From Rhabdaerophilum sp. SD176 (GTDB taxonomy: Bacteria; Pseudomonadota; Alphaproteobacteria; Rhizobiales; Beijerinckiaceae): a DNA stretch of 64,000 nt. The DNA lies in assembly GCF_030143245.1 (NCBI RefSeq), contig NZ_JARJNS010000001.1, forward strand, positions 310,001 to 374,000, given 5' to 3'. Below, one piece after another: positions 37,121 to 49,625 of the stretch; positions within the stretch are counted from its first letter, which is position 1; the number at the start of each line of letters is the position of its first letter. The translations under genes and the position numbers were made by a program. Below the pieces are notes generated by a model, which had not been told where the DNA came from, did no database searches, and saw nothing but the letters and a program-made list of their open reading frames with translations.

Positions 37121-37911
37121 CCCAGAGTCCTTAACGCGGTTTGCGGATCGGCCGGCGTTTCCGCGAGAAAGACATCGCCGACCATCACGGCCTCGACCGC
37201 ACGGCCCGTGTCTAGCAGGAGATGGCCATCCGGGTCGAGGCCGGCAAAAGTGCCATGCCGCTCGCCTGCTGGCAGGCGCACCCGCAGCTTCGTGCCATTC
37301 GGCAAAGCATGCCGGAGCCAGCCCTCGCGAATGGCCGCGAAACCGTTGCCGGCATCGAACAGAGCCAGATTCTCGGCAATCCGGTCAGACAGAGCCGCAA
37401 AAACCGTCGGCACCTGTGCGCCCGGAGCATGATCAGCCAGGGCGGTGACCGGGTAATCCGCAAGGTCAGGCCGGTGGCGGATATTCGCGCCCATCCCGAT
37501 CACGATGCCGGTCCGCCCACCGCGGAGCGACAGCCCCTCCAGCAGGATGCCCGCCGCCTTGGCCCCGGCGATCTGCACGTCATTCGGCCATTTGAGATGG
37601 ACGACCGGGCGCAGGGCGGGAGAGACCCGGCAGAAGGCCTCGGCCAGGCTCAGCCCAGCTACGAAGCCGACAAGCGGCGCACGGGCCGGCGGGCATGGCG
37701 CCGCCAGTGCCAGACTCGCATAGAGATTGCCGGGCGGTGAAACCCAATCCCGGCCATGGCGCCCGCGTCCGGCCTGCTGCTGGCCTGCAACGAACCAATG
37801 GCGGTCTCCGCCCTCCAGCAGGCAGGCCATAGCCAGATCATTGGTCGAGGTCACAACCTCGCGGCATTCAAGACTGAACCCGGCCTTGCGCGCCGCCGCG
37901 CCGAGTTCCAT
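37117..37911 (-). CDS. birA: Biotin--[acetyl-CoA-carboxylase] ligase BirA (monofunctional)
   Basis: BirA attaches biotin to acetyl-CoA carboxylase and related carboxylases. It has 264 residues starting 2 bp after the nuoN stop (ATG 37911). The biotinyl-AMP loop GRGRHGR (48-54) and the catalytic KWPND (107-111) are present, as is the small C-terminal SH3-like domain. There is no N-terminal helix-turn-helix, so it should not act as the biotin repressor. The position between nuoN and rnj is the usual alphaproteobacterial order. Confidence 0.94.
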   Translation of the reverse strand: MELGAAARKAGFSLECREVVTSTNDLAMACLLEGGDRHWFVAGQQQAGRGRHGRDWVSPPGNLYASLALAAPCPPARAPLVGFVAGLSLAEAFCRVSPALRPVVHLKWPNDVQIAGAKAAGILLEGLSLRGGRTGIVIGMGANIRHRPDLADYPVTALADHAPGAQVPTVFAALSDRIAENLALFDAGNGFAAIREGWLRHALPNGTKLRVRLPAGERHGTFAGLDPDGHLLLDTGRAVEAVMVGDVFLAETPADPQTALRTLG

Positions 37912-37913
37912 GC

Positions 37914-39359
37914 TCAGAAGAGGGACCGCGCCGCCGCCTCGGCGACGGAGCGGACGGGGCCGGCGACAACAGCGAACAGGATCACAAACGCCGCCGAGGC
38001 CCACATCACCGCCCGGATTTCGAGGCCGGCATGCCGGAAGGCCGGCGCAGGCTCGTCGAAATACATCACCTTGATGATCCGCAGGTAATAGAAGGCGGAG
38101 ACCACACTGGCGAGGATGCCGATCACCGACAGGGCAAAGAGCTTCGCCTGAATGGCGGCAGCGAAGACATAGAACTTGCCGAAGAACCCGGCCAAGGGCG
38201 GGATGCCGATAAGGGAGAACAGCAATGCCGCCATGACGAAGGCGAGGCCCGGGCTGGTGCGCGAGGCGCCAGCCAGATCGCTCACCAGTTCCATCCGCGC
38301 CCCGGTCTGGCCCTGCATGGCGAGGATCACGGCAAAGACGCCGATCGTCATGGCGAGATAGATCACCATGAAGATCACGACGCCCTCGACGCCCTGCACC
38401 GTGCCCGCCGCGAGGCCGACCAGCGCATAGCCCATATTCCCGATCGAGGAATAGGCCATCAGCCGCTTGATGTTGTTCTGCCCGATCGCCGCGAAGGCGC
38501 CGAGACCCATCGAGGCAATGGCCGCGAAGGCGATGATCGGTTGCCAGTCCTTCAGGATCGGCAGGAAGGCATCGATCAGGATGCGTGTGGTCATCGCGAC
38601 GGCCGCCATTTTCGGCGCCGTGGCAAAAAAGGCCGCGACCGGCGTCGGCGCGCCCTCATAGACATCCGGCGTCCACATATGGAACGGCACGACGCTCATC
38701 TTGAAGGCAAGGCCGGCCACGATGAAGACGAGGCCGATCATCACGCCCGAGCCATGCCCGCCCGTCACCGCCTTGGCGATGGTCGGGAAGGTCACCGAGC
38801 CGGTGAAACCATAGACGAGGCTCATTCCGTAGAGCAGCATCCCCGAGGACAGGGCTCCGAGAACGAAGTATTTCAGGCCGGCTTCGGAAGCCTTGGCATT
38901 GTCGCGATGGATCGCCGCAACGACATAGAGCGCCAGACTCTGCAATTCGACGCCGAGATAGAGCGAGATCAGCTCGTTGGCGGAGCACATCATCATCATC
39001 CCGATCGTCGAGAGCAGGATGAGGATTGTATATTCGAACCGGGCGACCTTCTCTTCCGCGAAAAAGCGGTTGGAGAGGATGATCGCCACCAGCGCGCCGA
39101 TCAGCGTCAGGATCTTCATCACCCGCGCGAAGACATCGACGACAAAGGCATCGTTGAAGGTCGAGAGCCGCGCCGGACCCTGATCGATCAGGATCAGGCC
39201 GGCCAGCACCAGCGCCGCCATCGCGATCCGGTCGATCAGCGTCTTTGCACCGTCACCCCGGATTGAACCAAGGAGGACGAGCGCGAGCGCGGCGACAGCC
39301 AGCACGATCTCCGGCAGAGCCGGGCCAAAGGCCGGAACAGGGGAAATCACCTGATTCAT
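37914..39359 (-). CDS. nuoN: NADH-quinone oxidoreductase subunit N
   Basis: NuoN is an antiporter-like proton-pumping subunit of complex I in the inner membrane. It has 481 residues and about 14 membrane helices. The discontinuous-helix region with conserved Lys and His is recognisable (AFKMSVVPFHMWTPDVYEGAP at about 215-235). From the ATG at 39359 the N-terminus matches the family. It follows nuoM by 16 bp and is the last nuo gene; birA follows at once. Confidence 0.96.
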   Translation of the reverse strand: MNQVISPVPAFGPALPEIVLAVAALALVLLGSIRGDGAKTLIDRIAMAALVLAGLILIDQGPARLSTFNDAFVVDVFARVMKILTLIGALVAIILSNRFFAEEKVARFEYTILILLSTIGMMMMCSANELISLYLGVELQSLALYVVAAIHRDNAKASEAGLKYFVLGALSSGMLLYGMSLVYGFTGSVTFPTIAKAVTGGHGSGVMIGLVFIVAGLAFKMSVVPFHMWTPDVYEGAPTPVAAFFATAPKMAAVAMTTRILIDAFLPILKDWQPIIAFAAIASMGLGAFAAIGQNNIKRLMAYSSIGNMGYALVGLAAGTVQGVEGVVIFMVIYLAMTIGVFAVILAMQGQTGARMELVSDLAGASRTSPGLAFVMAALLFSLIGIPPLAGFFGKFYVFAAAIQAKLFALSVIGILASVVSAFYYLRIIKVMYFDEPAPAFRHAGLEIRAVMWASAAFVILFAVVAGPVRSVAEAAARSLF

Positions 39360-39375
39360 GGAAGCCCCCTCCTCC

Positions 39376-40878
39376 TTATTGCGCCAGAACGGCGAGCTTG
39401 CCGCCGAGCCCGGCCTGGACCGCGGCAAGAATGCCGTCAACCGAGGCCTGGCTCATGGACAGGATGGCGTTCGGCTGGACGCCGAAATAAATGACGAGCA
39501 CGGCCAGCGGCACGAGCAGCGCCAGTTCGCGCCGGTCGAGATCGGGGATCGCCTCCAGCGAATGCTTCTCGAGCTTGCCGTAGACGACGCGGGCGAAGAG
39601 CCAGAGCGCATAGCAGGCCGAGAAGATCACGCCGGTCGTCGCCAGCACGGCCACCCAGGTATTGGCCTTGTAGGAACCGAGTAGCGTCAGGAATTCCCCG
39701 ACAAAGCCGCTGGTACCCGGCAGGCCGACATTGGCCATGGTGAAAAGCAGGAAGACCAGCGCATAGAGCGGCATCCGGTTGACCAGCCCGCCATAGGCCG
39801 CGATCTCGCGGGTATGCAGACGGTCATAGACAACACCGACACAAAGGAAGAGCGCGCCGGAAACCAGCCCATGGCTGACCATCTGGAAGACCGCGCCCTG
39901 CACACCCTGCGCATTCAGCGTGAAGAGGCCCATCGTCACGAAGCCCATATGCGCCACGGAGGAATAGGCGATCAGCTTCTTGATATCCTCCTGCATCATC
40001 GCGACGAGGCTCGTATAGATGATGGCCACGACCGAGAGCGCGAAGACAAGATTGGCGAAATAGAGGCTCGCCTCCGGGAACATCGGCAGCGAGAACCGGA
40101 TGAACCCGTAGCCGCCCATCTTCAGCAGGATGCCCGCCAGGATGACCGAGCCGGCCGTCGGCGCTTCCACATGCGCATCGGGCAGCCAGGTATGGACCGG
40201 CCACATCGGCATCTTCACCGCGAACGAGGCGAAGAAGGCCAGCCACAGCCAGTACTGCATGCCCGACGGGAACTTGTAGGCCAGCAGCTTCACGATATCC
40301 GTCGAGCCTGCCGTCCAGTACATCGCCATGATGGCCAGCAGCATCAGCACCGAGCCGAGCAGCGTGTAGAGGAAGAACTTGAAGCTCGCATAGATGCGCC
40401 GCGCACCGCCCCAGATGCCGATGATCAGGAACATGGGGATCAGCCCGGCCTCGAAGAACACATAGAACAGCACGAGATCCAGGCTGACGAAGACACCGAT
40501 CATCAGCGTCTCGAGCAGCAGGAACAGCGCGAAATACTCCTTCACGCGGGTCCGGATCGAATGGAATGACGCCGCGATGCAGAAGGGCATCAGGAAGGTC
40601 GTCAGGATGACGAAGGGCATCGCCACGCCATCAACGCCGAGCTGATAGACGATCTGCTCGCCGAGCCATTCCTTGCGCTCGATCAGCTGGAAACCGGCCT
40701 TGGTCGCATCGAACCGCGCCAGCGCCACAAGGCTGAGCAGGAAGGTGACGATCGTCGTCCAGAAGGCGCCCCAGCGCGCATTGCGCAGGCCCGCCTCGTC
40801 ATCCTTCTGCAGGAGGACGAAGCCCGCCCCGACCAGTGGCAGGACGAGCAGCCCGGAGAGAATGCCGAAGCCGAACAT
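39376..40878 (-). CDS. nuoM: NADH-quinone oxidoreductase subunit M
   Basis: NuoM is the second antiporter-like subunit. It has 500 residues and 14 helices. The proton-channel segment [20 protein letters not shown] with Lys, and the later [15 protein letters not shown], are both standard. The start codon shares one base with the nuoL stop (TGATG), which shows translational coupling. Confidence 0.96.
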   Translation of the reverse strand: MFGFGILSGLLVLPLVGAGFVLLQKDDEAGLRNARWGAFWTTIVTFLLSLVALARFDATKAGFQLIERKEWLGEQIVYQLGVDGVAMPFVILTTFLMPFCIAASFHSIRTRVKEYFALFLLLETLMIGVFVSLDLVLFYVFFEAGLIPMFLIIGIWGGARRIYASFKFFLYTLLGSVLMLLAIMAMYWTAGSTDIVKLLAYKFPSGMQYWLWLAFFASFAVKMPMWPVHTWLPDAHVEAPTAGSVILAGILLKMGGYGFIRFSLPMFPEASLYFANLVFALSVVAIIYTSLVAMMQEDIKKLIAYSSVAHMGFVTMGLFTLNAQGVQGAVFQMVSHGLVSGALFLCVGVVYDRLHTREIAAYGGLVNRMPLYALVFLLFTMANVGLPGTSGFVGEFLTLLGSYKANTWVAVLATTGVIFSACYALWLFARVVYGKLEKHSLEAIPDLDRRELALLVPLAVLVIYFGVQPNAILSMSQASVDGILAAVQAGLGGKLAVLAQ

Positions 40879-42971
40879 CAGTGTGTTCCCCCTGCGAACA
40901 GATACCAGGTCACGAAGCCGGCCACCCCGAGCAGCATCGCGAAGGCATAATGGTAGACATAGCCGGTCTGCAGCTTGACCACCCGGCCGGTCACGCGGAG
41001 CACCAAGGCCGAGACGCCATCCGGGCCGAACCCGTCAATGACGACGCCATCGCCCTTCTTCCAGAGGAAATGGCCGAGGCGGCGCGCCGGCCGCACGAAG
41101 ATCAGGTCATAGAGCTCGTCGAAATACCACTTGTTGAGCAGGAAGCGATAAACGACATCGTGCCGCGCCGCGATCTTGCCGGGCATGTCCGTCCACTTGA
41201 TGTAGAACGCCCAGGCCAGCGCGAAGCCCAGCACCATCATCGCGAATGGCGTCCAGGGCACCCAGCGCGGCAGCTTGGCCGGATCATGCATGTCGTGCAG
41301 GGTGTGGTTGCCGGCCGCGGTGAAGATCGCGTTCTTCCAGAACGGGCCATTGGCATCCGACAGGAAGGCGTGGACCAGCGGGAACCCGGCCAGGATCGCC
41401 CCTGCCGCCAGGATGCCCAAAGGCACCAGCATCACCATCGGGCTCTCATGCGCATGGTCGTAGGTGTGGTGATCCGCCCGCGTCTTGCCCATGAAGGTCA
41501 TGAAGAACAGGCGCCACGAATAGAACGAGGTCATGAAGGCCGCGATCACCACGCAGACGAAGGCATAGACATGCCCTGGCGTGTGGGCGACATAGGCCGC
41601 CTCGATGATCGCATCCTTCGAATAGAAGCCGGCTGTAAAGGGAAAGCCCGTCAGCGCGATCGTGCCGATGCCCATCATCGCCGCTGTGAACGGGATCTTC
41701 TTCGAAAGCCCGCCCATCTTCCGGATGTCCTGCTCGTGATGCATGGCATGGATCACCGACCCTGCCCCGAGGAAAAGCAGCGCCTTGAAGAAGGCATGCG
41801 TGAAAAGATGGTAGATCCCGGCAGAATAGACGCCGACGCCAAGCGCCACGAACATGTAGCCGAGCTGCGAACAGGTCGAATAGGCGATCACGCGCTTGAT
41901 GTCGTTCTGCACCAGCCCGACCGTGGCGGCAAAGAAGGCCGTCGTCGCGCCCACGATCAGCACCACGCTCTGCGCGAACGGGGCATGCTCGAAGATCGGC
42001 GACAGCCGGGCCACCATGAAGACGCCGGCCGTGACCATGGTCGCGGCATGGATCAGCGCGGAAACCGGGGTCGGCCCCTCCATCGCGTCCGGCAGCCAGG
42101 TATGGAGCAGGAACTGCGCCGACTTGCCCATCGCGCCCATGAAGAGAAGCAGGGCGGCCAGTTCGAGTGCTTTCACCTCGTAGCCGAGGAACTTGACCAG
42201 CGCCTTTTCCTGGCCGGCCACGCCGGCGAAGATCGGGTCGAAGGTCACCGCGCCGAAGATCCAGAAGACGAGGAAGATCCCGAGCGCGAAGCCGAAATCG
42301 CCGACGCGGTTGACAATGAACGCCTTCATCGCAGCGTCATTGGCGCTCTTCTTCTTGTACCAGAAGCCGATCAGCAGGTAGCTCGCGAGACCCACGCCTT
42401 CCCAGCCGAAGAACATCTGGACGAGGTTGTCGGACGTCACCAGCATCAGCATGGCGAAGGTGAAGAGCGAGAGATAGGCGAAGAAACGCGGCCGGGCCGG
42501 ATCCTCGTGCATGTAGCCGATCGAGTAGAGATGGACGAGCGTCGAGACACTGGTCACCACCACCAGCATCACCGCCGTCAGCGTATCGACACGCAGGGCC
42601 CAGTCGACCATGAAGCTGCCGACATGGATCCACTCCGCCACGGTGACGCGCACCGGCGCGCCCGAGCCGAGCGCGACCTGGAAGAACATCACCCAGGCGA
42701 GCAGGCAGGAAACAGCGAGAAACCCGGTCGTGATGATCTCGGCGAAGCGCGAGACGGGCTCCGCATGCGGCGAGGGTTCCGGCGCATGATGGTCGTCATG
42801 GCCATGATCATCATGTCCATGATGCCCGTGCGCCGCATGGCCATCGCCGGAATGATCCGCATTGCCGAAGGCCAGCACCTCCGCCTCGCGGGCCGGGCGA
42901 TGGGCCAGAAGGCTGGCAATCCCCGCGATGAGGAAGCCGAGCAGCGGCAGGAAGACGATTGCGTGCGCCAT
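40878..42971 (-). CDS. nuoL: NADH-quinone oxidoreductase subunit L with His-rich loop
   Basis: NuoL is the distal proton-pumping subunit and carries the long lateral helix. The protein has 697 residues, longer than the E. coli one (613). Standard blocks are [19 protein letters not shown] and [20 protein letters not shown]. The extra length includes a very His/Asp-rich segment at residues 40-69 (thirteen His in 30), between the first membrane helix and the next. Such loops can bind metal ions, and in this place it would face the aqueous side. The rest of the protein is conventional. Confidence 0.95.
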   Translation of the reverse strand: MAHAIVFLPLLGFLIAGIASLLAHRPAREAEVLAFGNADHSGDGHAAHGHHGHDDHGHDDHHAPEPSPHAEPVSRFAEIITTGFLAVSCLLAWVMFFQVALGSGAPVRVTVAEWIHVGSFMVDWALRVDTLTAVMLVVVTSVSTLVHLYSIGYMHEDPARPRFFAYLSLFTFAMLMLVTSDNLVQMFFGWEGVGLASYLLIGFWYKKKSANDAAMKAFIVNRVGDFGFALGIFLVFWIFGAVTFDPIFAGVAGQEKALVKFLGYEVKALELAALLLFMGAMGKSAQFLLHTWLPDAMEGPTPVSALIHAATMVTAGVFMVARLSPIFEHAPFAQSVVLIVGATTAFFAATVGLVQNDIKRVIAYSTCSQLGYMFVALGVGVYSAGIYHLFTHAFFKALLFLGAGSVIHAMHHEQDIRKMGGLSKKIPFTAAMMGIGTIALTGFPFTAGFYSKDAIIEAAYVAHTPGHVYAFVCVVIAAFMTSFYSWRLFFMTFMGKTRADHHTYDHAHESPMVMLVPLGILAAGAILAGFPLVHAFLSDANGPFWKNAIFTAAGNHTLHDMHDPAKLPRWVPWTPFAMMVLGFALAWAFYIKWTDMPGKIAARHDVVYRFLLNKWYFDELYDLIFVRPARRLGHFLWKKGDGVVIDGFGPDGVSALVLRVTGRVVKLQTGYVYHYAFAMLLGVAGFVTWYLFAGGTH

Positions 42972-42978
42972 GGCTTGC

Positions 42979-43284
42979 TCAGCCCTTCATCACATTGATG
43001 TCTTCAACCGCGATGGTGCCGCGGTTGCGGAAATAGACGACGAGGATGGCAAGGCCGATCGCCGCTTCCGCCGCGGCGACCGTCAGCACCAGCAGCGCGA
43101 AAACCTGTCCTGTCAGATCGCCGAGATGGGTCGAGAAGGCGACGAGGTTGATGTTCACCGCCAGCAGGATGAGTTCGATCGACATCAGGATGACGATCAC
43201 GTTCTTCCGGTTCATGAAGATCCCGAACGCGCCGAGCGTGAACAGCATCGCTGCCACGACGAGATAATGCGACAATCCGATCAT
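42979..43284 (-). CDS. nuoK: NADH-quinone oxidoreductase subunit K
   Basis: NuoK is a three-helix membrane subunit of complex I carrying the two buried Glu residues of the E-channel ([18 protein letters not shown] and [14 protein letters not shown]). At 101 residues it is the normal size. Start ATG 43284 lies 1 bp after the nuoJ stop. Confidence 0.96.
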   Translation of the reverse strand: MIGLSHYLVVAAMLFTLGAFGIFMNRKNVIVILMSIELILLAVNINLVAFSTHLGDLTGQVFALLVLTVAAAEAAIGLAILVVYFRNRGTIAVEDINVMKG

Positions 43285-43285
43285 C

Positions 43286-43960
43286 CTAGCCCCCGATTCC
43301 CGGCTGATCCTGGCCCGCCGCATCGCGGCGCATCACGCCCGATGTGGTAACCCCCTGCCCCGGCGCGACCGAGACGACGGCCATCGCCGTCGCCTTGCCG
43401 CGCGCATTCTGCGCCATCACATCCTGCCGCTTGACGCCGACCCGCTCGCGCAAGGTCAGCACGATCGCCCCGATCATCGCGACCAGCAGGATCAGGCCTG
43501 CCGCCTGGAAGAAATAGACATATTCGGTGTAGAGCACGCGCCCCAGCGCCCGGGCATTCATCGCGTCGATCGGTTGTGCCGCTGCGGCCTTGCGCATGTT
43601 CAGCGCTTCCGGCGCGAGCTGCCAGGTGCCGACGACCAGCGCGATCTCGATGAAGAAGATCAGCGAAATCACGGTACCAAGCGGCAGATATTGCAGGAAG
43701 CCCTGCCGCAATTCGGCGAAATCGACGTCGAGCATCATCACGACGAACAGGAACAGCACCGCCACCGCGCCGACATAGACGACGATGAGGATCATCGCGA
43801 GGAATTCCGCTCCCATGAGCAGGAACAGGCCGGCCGCGTTGAAGAAGGCGAGGATCAGGAACAGCACGGCATGGACCGGGTTCCGCGACGAGACGACCAT
43901 CACCGCCGAGGCGATCAGCAGCCCGGAGAAGAGGTAGAAGAAGAGGGTCACGACATTCAT
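43286..43960 (-). CDS. nuoJ: NADH-quinone oxidoreductase subunit J
   Basis: NuoJ is a five-helix membrane subunit. It has 224 residues from the ATG at 43960. [49 protein letters not shown] (quoted here only as the position 30-80 block) contains the helix-3 pi-bulge region with the conserved [11 protein letters not shown]-terminal tail of about 40 residues after helix 5 is polar and poorly conserved. Confidence 0.95.
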   Translation of the reverse strand: MNVVTLFFYLFSGLLIASAVMVVSSRNPVHAVLFLILAFFNAAGLFLLMGAEFLAMILIVVYVGAVAVLFLFVVMMLDVDFAELRQGFLQYLPLGTVISLIFFIEIALVVGTWQLAPEALNMRKAAAAQPIDAMNARALGRVLYTEYVYFFQAAGLILLVAMIGAIVLTLRERVGVKRQDVMAQNARGKATAMAVVSVAPGQGVTTSGVMRRDAAGQDQPGIGG

Positions 43961-43973
43961 GGCTGCGGCTCCC

Positions 43974-44462
43974 TCAGCGATACGGCGCGTCGATGGCGAT
44001 GTTCCGCGCGATCTCGCGCTCCCACCGCGCGCCGTTCGCGAGCAGCTTGTCCTTGTTGTAGAACAGCTCCTCACGGGTCTCGGTCGCGAATTCGAAATTC
44101 GGCCCCTCGACAATCGCATCGACCGGGCAGGCTTCCTGGCAGAAGCCGCAATAGATGCATTTCGTCATGTCGATATCGTAGCGCGTCGTCCGGCGGGTGC
44201 CGTCATTGCGGCGCGGGCCGGCCTCGATCGTGATGGCCTGGGCCGGGCAGATCGCCTCGCAGAGCTTGCAGGCAATGCAGCGCTCCTCGCCGTTGGGATA
44301 CCGGCGCAGCGCGTGCTCGCCCCGGAAGCGCGGCGAAACCTGCCCCTTCTCGAACGGGTAGTTGAGCGTCGGCTTCGGCTTGAAGAAATAGCGCATCGTC
44401 AGGAAGAACGCCGAAACGAACTCCTTCAGCAGCAGCCCCCTGGCAGCTTGAGCGAATGACAT
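43974..44462 (-). CDS. nuoI: NADH-quinone oxidoreductase subunit I
   Basis: NuoI carries clusters N6a and N6b of the peripheral arm, with two 4Fe-4S ferredoxin motifs: [12 protein letters not shown] and [12 protein letters not shown], each followed by the fourth Cys pattern with Pro. The protein has 162 residues. Start ATG 44462 has GAGAGGAG upstream; the frame is open nine codons earlier. The N-terminal amphipathic helix ([15 protein letters not shown]) anchors it to the membrane. A 72-residue membrane ORF separates it from nuoH. Confidence 0.96.
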   Translation of the reverse strand: MSFAQAARGLLLKEFVSAFFLTMRYFFKPKPTLNYPFEKGQVSPRFRGEHALRRYPNGEERCIACKLCEAICPAQAITIEAGPRRNDGTRRTTRYDIDMTKCIYCGFCQEACPVDAIVEGPNFEFATETREELFYNKDKLLANGARWEREIARNIAIDAPYR

Positions 44463-44476
44463 CGCCGAGGCTCCTC

Positions 44477-44695
44477 TCACTCTGTCCATTTGACGGCGAG
44501 CATGTAGCCGACCACCGCGAAAACCAGCGGCAGGCCGAGAAAGCTCGTCAGCTTCAGTTGATCGATCGCGTCGAAAGCGCGCTGCTGGATATGCGGCGGC
44601 TTTCCCACCGAATAACGGCGCAGCAGGATGACCTGCAGCATCGCGAAGGCGAGGCCGAGCAAGGCGCCTGTGATCGTTCCGAGCATGATCATCAT
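44477..44695 (-). CDS. Small two-helix membrane protein inside the nuo operon (between nuoH and nuoI)
   Basis: This is a 72-residue ORF with two hydrophobic segments, [20 protein letters not shown] (4-23) and [20 protein letters not shown] basic/polar loop joins them ([21 protein letters not shown]). It fits exactly into the operon, with gaps of 10 and 14 bp to nuoH and nuoI. GC content is like its neighbours. I do not recognise a family. It may be an accessory or assembly factor of complex I, but this is inferred only from its place. Confidence 0.65.
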   Translation of the reverse strand: MMIMLGTITGALLGLAFAMLQVILLRRYSVGKPPHIQQRAFDAIDQLKLTSFLGLPLVFAVVGYMLAVKWTE

Positions 44696-44705
44696 CGCGC
44701 CGCCC

Positions 44706-45878
44706 TCACCGGTACCAGCCGGTCAGCTGGAGAACGCCTGCCACGATCACCACGGCTGCGAGGCTGAGCGGCAGGAACACCTTCCAGCCCAGCCGCATCA
44801 GCTGATCGTAGCGGTAGCGCGGCACCATGGCCTTGACCATGGCGAACATGAAGAACACCGCAGAAACCTTGATCACGAACCACACCACGCCCGGCACCCA
44901 GGTAAAGGGCGCAATATCGAGCGGCGGCGTCCAGCCTCCGAGGAACAGGATCGCCGTCAGCGAGCACATGGTCATGATCGCCACGTATTCGCCGAGCATG
45001 AACAGCAGATACGGCGTCGAGGCATATTCCGACATGAAGCCGGCCACGAGTTCGGATTCCGCTTCCGGAAGGTCGAAGGGCGGGCGGTTCGTCTCGGCCA
45101 GGGCAGAGATGAAGAAGATCACGAACATCGGGAAGAGCGGGATGAAGAACCAGTTCAGGAACGTCATCCACGGCACGCCGAGCATATGCGCGATACCGGC
45201 ATTCTGCTGCGCCAGAACGATATCGGTCAGGTTGAGCGAACCGACGATCATCAGCACCGTGATGATGACGAAGCCGATCGAGACCTCGTAGGACACCATC
45301 TGCGCCGCCGAACGCAGGGCACCGAGGAATGGATATTTCGAGTTCGAGGCCCAGCCGCCGATGATGATCCCGTAGACGCCGAGCGAGGAAATCGCGAAGA
45401 TATAGAGGATCCCGACATTGATATCGGCGATCGCCCAGCCGGCATTGACCGGGATCACCGCCCAGGCCGCAAGCGCCAGTACGCAGGTCAGCAGCGGTGC
45501 CAGCAGGAACAGGGCCTTGTCCGCCCCGGCCGGAACAACCGGCTCCTTCAGCACGAATTTCAGGAAATCCGCGAAGCTCTGCAGCAGGCCCCAGGGCCCG
45601 ACCACGTTCGGGCCGCGCCGCAACTGAACCGCTGCCCAGATCTTGCGGTCGGCCAGCAGGATGTAAGCGATGAAGATCAGCAGGCCGGCCAGCAGGAGCA
45701 GGCTTTTGCCGACGATGATCAGCGCCGGGATGAACCAGGTGGTCTGCAACACGAGGTAGCGCAGCACCAGGAAGCCCAAATAAATCGCGGCCAGCGCACC
45801 GATGGTGCCGAGCCCCATCAGGATCAGCGGGACCCAGTTGGTCTTCTTCTTGGCAGGATTGGGAGCGATATCGACCAT
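44706..45878 (-). CDS. nuoH: NADH-quinone oxidoreductase subunit H
   Basis: NuoH forms the quinone chamber with NuoB and NuoD. It has 390 residues and eight or more helices, with the conserved [24 protein letters not shown] segment (key residues RRGPN, LQ, D, K), the [20 protein letters not shown] loop and [15 protein letters not shown]. The N-terminal extension of about 20 residues is polar with a KKK run. It follows nuoG after 9 bp. Confidence 0.97.
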   Translation of the reverse strand: MVDIAPNPAKKKTNWVPLILMGLGTIGALAAIYLGFLVLRYLVLQTTWFIPALIIVGKSLLLLAGLLIFIAYILLADRKIWAAVQLRRGPNVVGPWGLLQSFADFLKFVLKEPVVPAGADKALFLLAPLLTCVLALAAWAVIPVNAGWAIADINVGILYIFAISSLGVYGIIIGGWASNSKYPFLGALRSAAQMVSYEVSIGFVIITVLMIVGSLNLTDIVLAQQNAGIAHMLGVPWMTFLNWFFIPLFPMFVIFFISALAETNRPPFDLPEAESELVAGFMSEYASTPYLLFMLGEYVAIMTMCSLTAILFLGGWTPPLDIAPFTWVPGVVWFVIKVSAVFFMFAMVKAMVPRYRYDQLMRLGWKVFLPLSLAAVVIVAGVLQLTGWYR

Positions 45879-45887
45879 GGGATCCTC

Positions 45888-47947
<2,060 letters not shown>

Positions 47948-47951
<4 letters not shown>

Positions 47952-48316
47952 GCGTAGACCTCTGCAAATGCCAGATGATACTGGCCGCCATCACTGACGA
48001 CTTTAGTCGTTTTCGTCCCAAACAAGATCGACAACAATGCGAAAACGAGCACGATGAAAACAGTCGTGATCAACAACACCACCGTCATCTTTGTAATTCT
48101 GGAAGTTAAGCCTGCCCACGCTCTATAAAATCTAACATTTTTATACGAAAAAACTGCAAAGGCGACATACGCCACCACTGCGCAAACCACTGCGCCAATA
48201 TTTCCAAGAAATACAAAACCGATGGCCCCGCCAATGGAAGCAGGAATTGCAAACAGGACCAAATACCATACGTCCTTATACTCTTGATAGCGAAAGAAGT
48301 TTTGGACATTACGCAT
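47948..48316 (-). CDS. Low-GC three-helix membrane protein between nuoF and nuoG
   Basis: This is a 122-residue ORF with three hydrophobic segments (about 17-38, 42-62, 80-104). The N-terminus is polar and aromatic ([16 protein letters not shown]), and after the third helix there is a short tail ([13 protein letters not shown]). Hand counts of single lines give about 42% GC (48001-48060) and 37% (48121-48180), against about 65% around it. This suggests recent acquisition. It begins 4 bp after nuoF and overlaps nuoG by 4 nt, so it is fitted into the operon. I recognise no family. Confidence 0.7.
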
Positions 48317-48320
48317 CGAC

Positions 48321-49622
48321 TCACTCCGCCGCAACGCGCACAGGCTCGCTGTGCGGGTTTGCCGAATACTGGTCGATCTTCTTCTCGATCTCGTGTCGGA
48401 AATGCCGGATCAGGCCCTGGATCGGCCAGGCCGCGGCATCGCCGAGCGCGCAGATCGTATGGCCCTCGATGCGCGTCGACACGTCGAGCAGCATGTCGAT
48501 CTCGCTCTTCTGCGCCCGGCCCTCGGCCATGCGCATCATCACGCGCGCCATCCAGCCCGTGCCCTCGCGGCAGGGCGTGCACTGGCCGCAGCTCTCGTGC
48601 TTGTAGAAATGCGAGATCCGGGCAATCGCGCGGACAATGTCGGTCGACTTGTCCATGACGATCACCGCCGCCGTGCCGAGGCCGGATTTCAGCCCGCGCA
48701 GGGTGTCGAAATCCATCGGCGCGTCGATGATCTGTTCGGCCGGGACGCAAGGCACCGAGGAGCCGCCGGGGATCACCGCCAGCAGATTGTCCCAGCCGCC
48801 GCGGATGCCACCGCAATGCGTGTCGATCAGCTCGCGGAAGGGAACCCCCATCGCTTCCTCGACATTGCACGGCGTATTCACATGGCCGGACACGCAGAAC
48901 AGCTTGGTGCCGACATTGTTCGGCCGGCCGATGCTGTTGAACCAGCTCGCCCCGCGCCGCAGGATCGTGCCGGCCACCGCGATCGACTCGACATTGTTCA
49001 CTGTGGTCGGGCAGCCATAAAGGCCCATATTGGCCGGGAAGGGCGGCTTCAGCCGCGGCTGGCCCTTCTTGCCCTCGAGGCTTTCGAGCAGCGCCGTTTC
49101 CTCGCCGCAGATATAGGCGCCTGCCCCGTGATGGACATAGATGTCGAACGGGTAGCCATGGACATTGTCCTTGCCGACCAGCTTCGCCTCATAGGCCTCG
49201 TCCACCGCCTTCTGCAGGGCGATCCGCTCGGCAATATATTCGCCGCGGATATAGATATAGGCCGCATGCGCCGCCATCGCGAAGGAGGCAATCAGGCAAC
49301 CCTCGATCAGGAGATGCGGGTCATGCCGCATGATCTCGCGGTCCTTGCAGGTGCCCGGCTCGGATTCGTCGGCATTGACAACGAGATAATGCGGGCGGCC
49401 ATCGTTGACCTTCGGCATGAAGGACCATTTCATGCCCGTCGGGAAGCCGGCCCCACCGCGCCCGCGCAGGCCGGAAGCCTTCATCTCGTCGATCACCCAG
49501 TCCCGGCCCATGGCAAGGATATGCTTGGTGCCGTCCCAATTGCCGCGCTTCAGCGCGGCTTTCAGGCCCGGATCCTGCCGGCCGTAGAGATTGGTGAAGA
49601 TGCGGTCGCGATCATGAAGCAT
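48321..49622 (-). CDS. nuoF: NADH-quinone oxidoreductase subunit F
   Basis: NuoF binds NADH and FMN and carries cluster N3. It has 433 residues, with the FMN/NADH region [13 protein letters not shown] and [19 protein letters not shown], and the 4Fe-4S ligands in [11 protein letters not shown] near 350-360 plus the later Cys. N-terminal YGRQDPGL is typical of the alphaproteobacterial protein. A 244-residue ORF lies between it and nuoE. Confidence 0.97.
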   Translation of the reverse strand: MLHDRDRIFTNLYGRQDPGLKAALKRGNWDGTKHILAMGRDWVIDEMKASGLRGRGGAGFPTGMKWSFMPKVNDGRPHYLVVNADESEPGTCKDREIMRHDPHLLIEGCLIASFAMAAHAAYIYIRGEYIAERIALQKAVDEAYEAKLVGKDNVHGYPFDIYVHHGAGAYICGEETALLESLEGKKGQPRLKPPFPANMGLYGCPTTVNNVESIAVAGTILRRGASWFNSIGRPNNVGTKLFCVSGHVNTPCNVEEAMGVPFRELIDTHCGGIRGGWDNLLAVIPGGSSVPCVPAEQIIDAPMDFDTLRGLKSGLGTAAVIVMDKSTDIVRAIARISHFYKHESCGQCTPCREGTGWMARVMMRMAEGRAQKSEIDMLLDVSTRIEGHTICALGDAAAWPIQGLIRHFRHEIEKKIDQYSANPHSEPVRVAAE

Positions 49623-49625
49623 GCG

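Noticed and set aside
35090-37432. Long plus-strand frame opposite rnj and birA
   Set aside because: It is a shadow of conserved minus-strand genes; composition is Arg/His/Asp-rich and no motif is seen.
40836-42998. Long plus-strand frame opposite nuoL
   Set aside because: The same explanation applies. Its extreme His/Arg/Glu content comes from the complement of hydrophobic codons.
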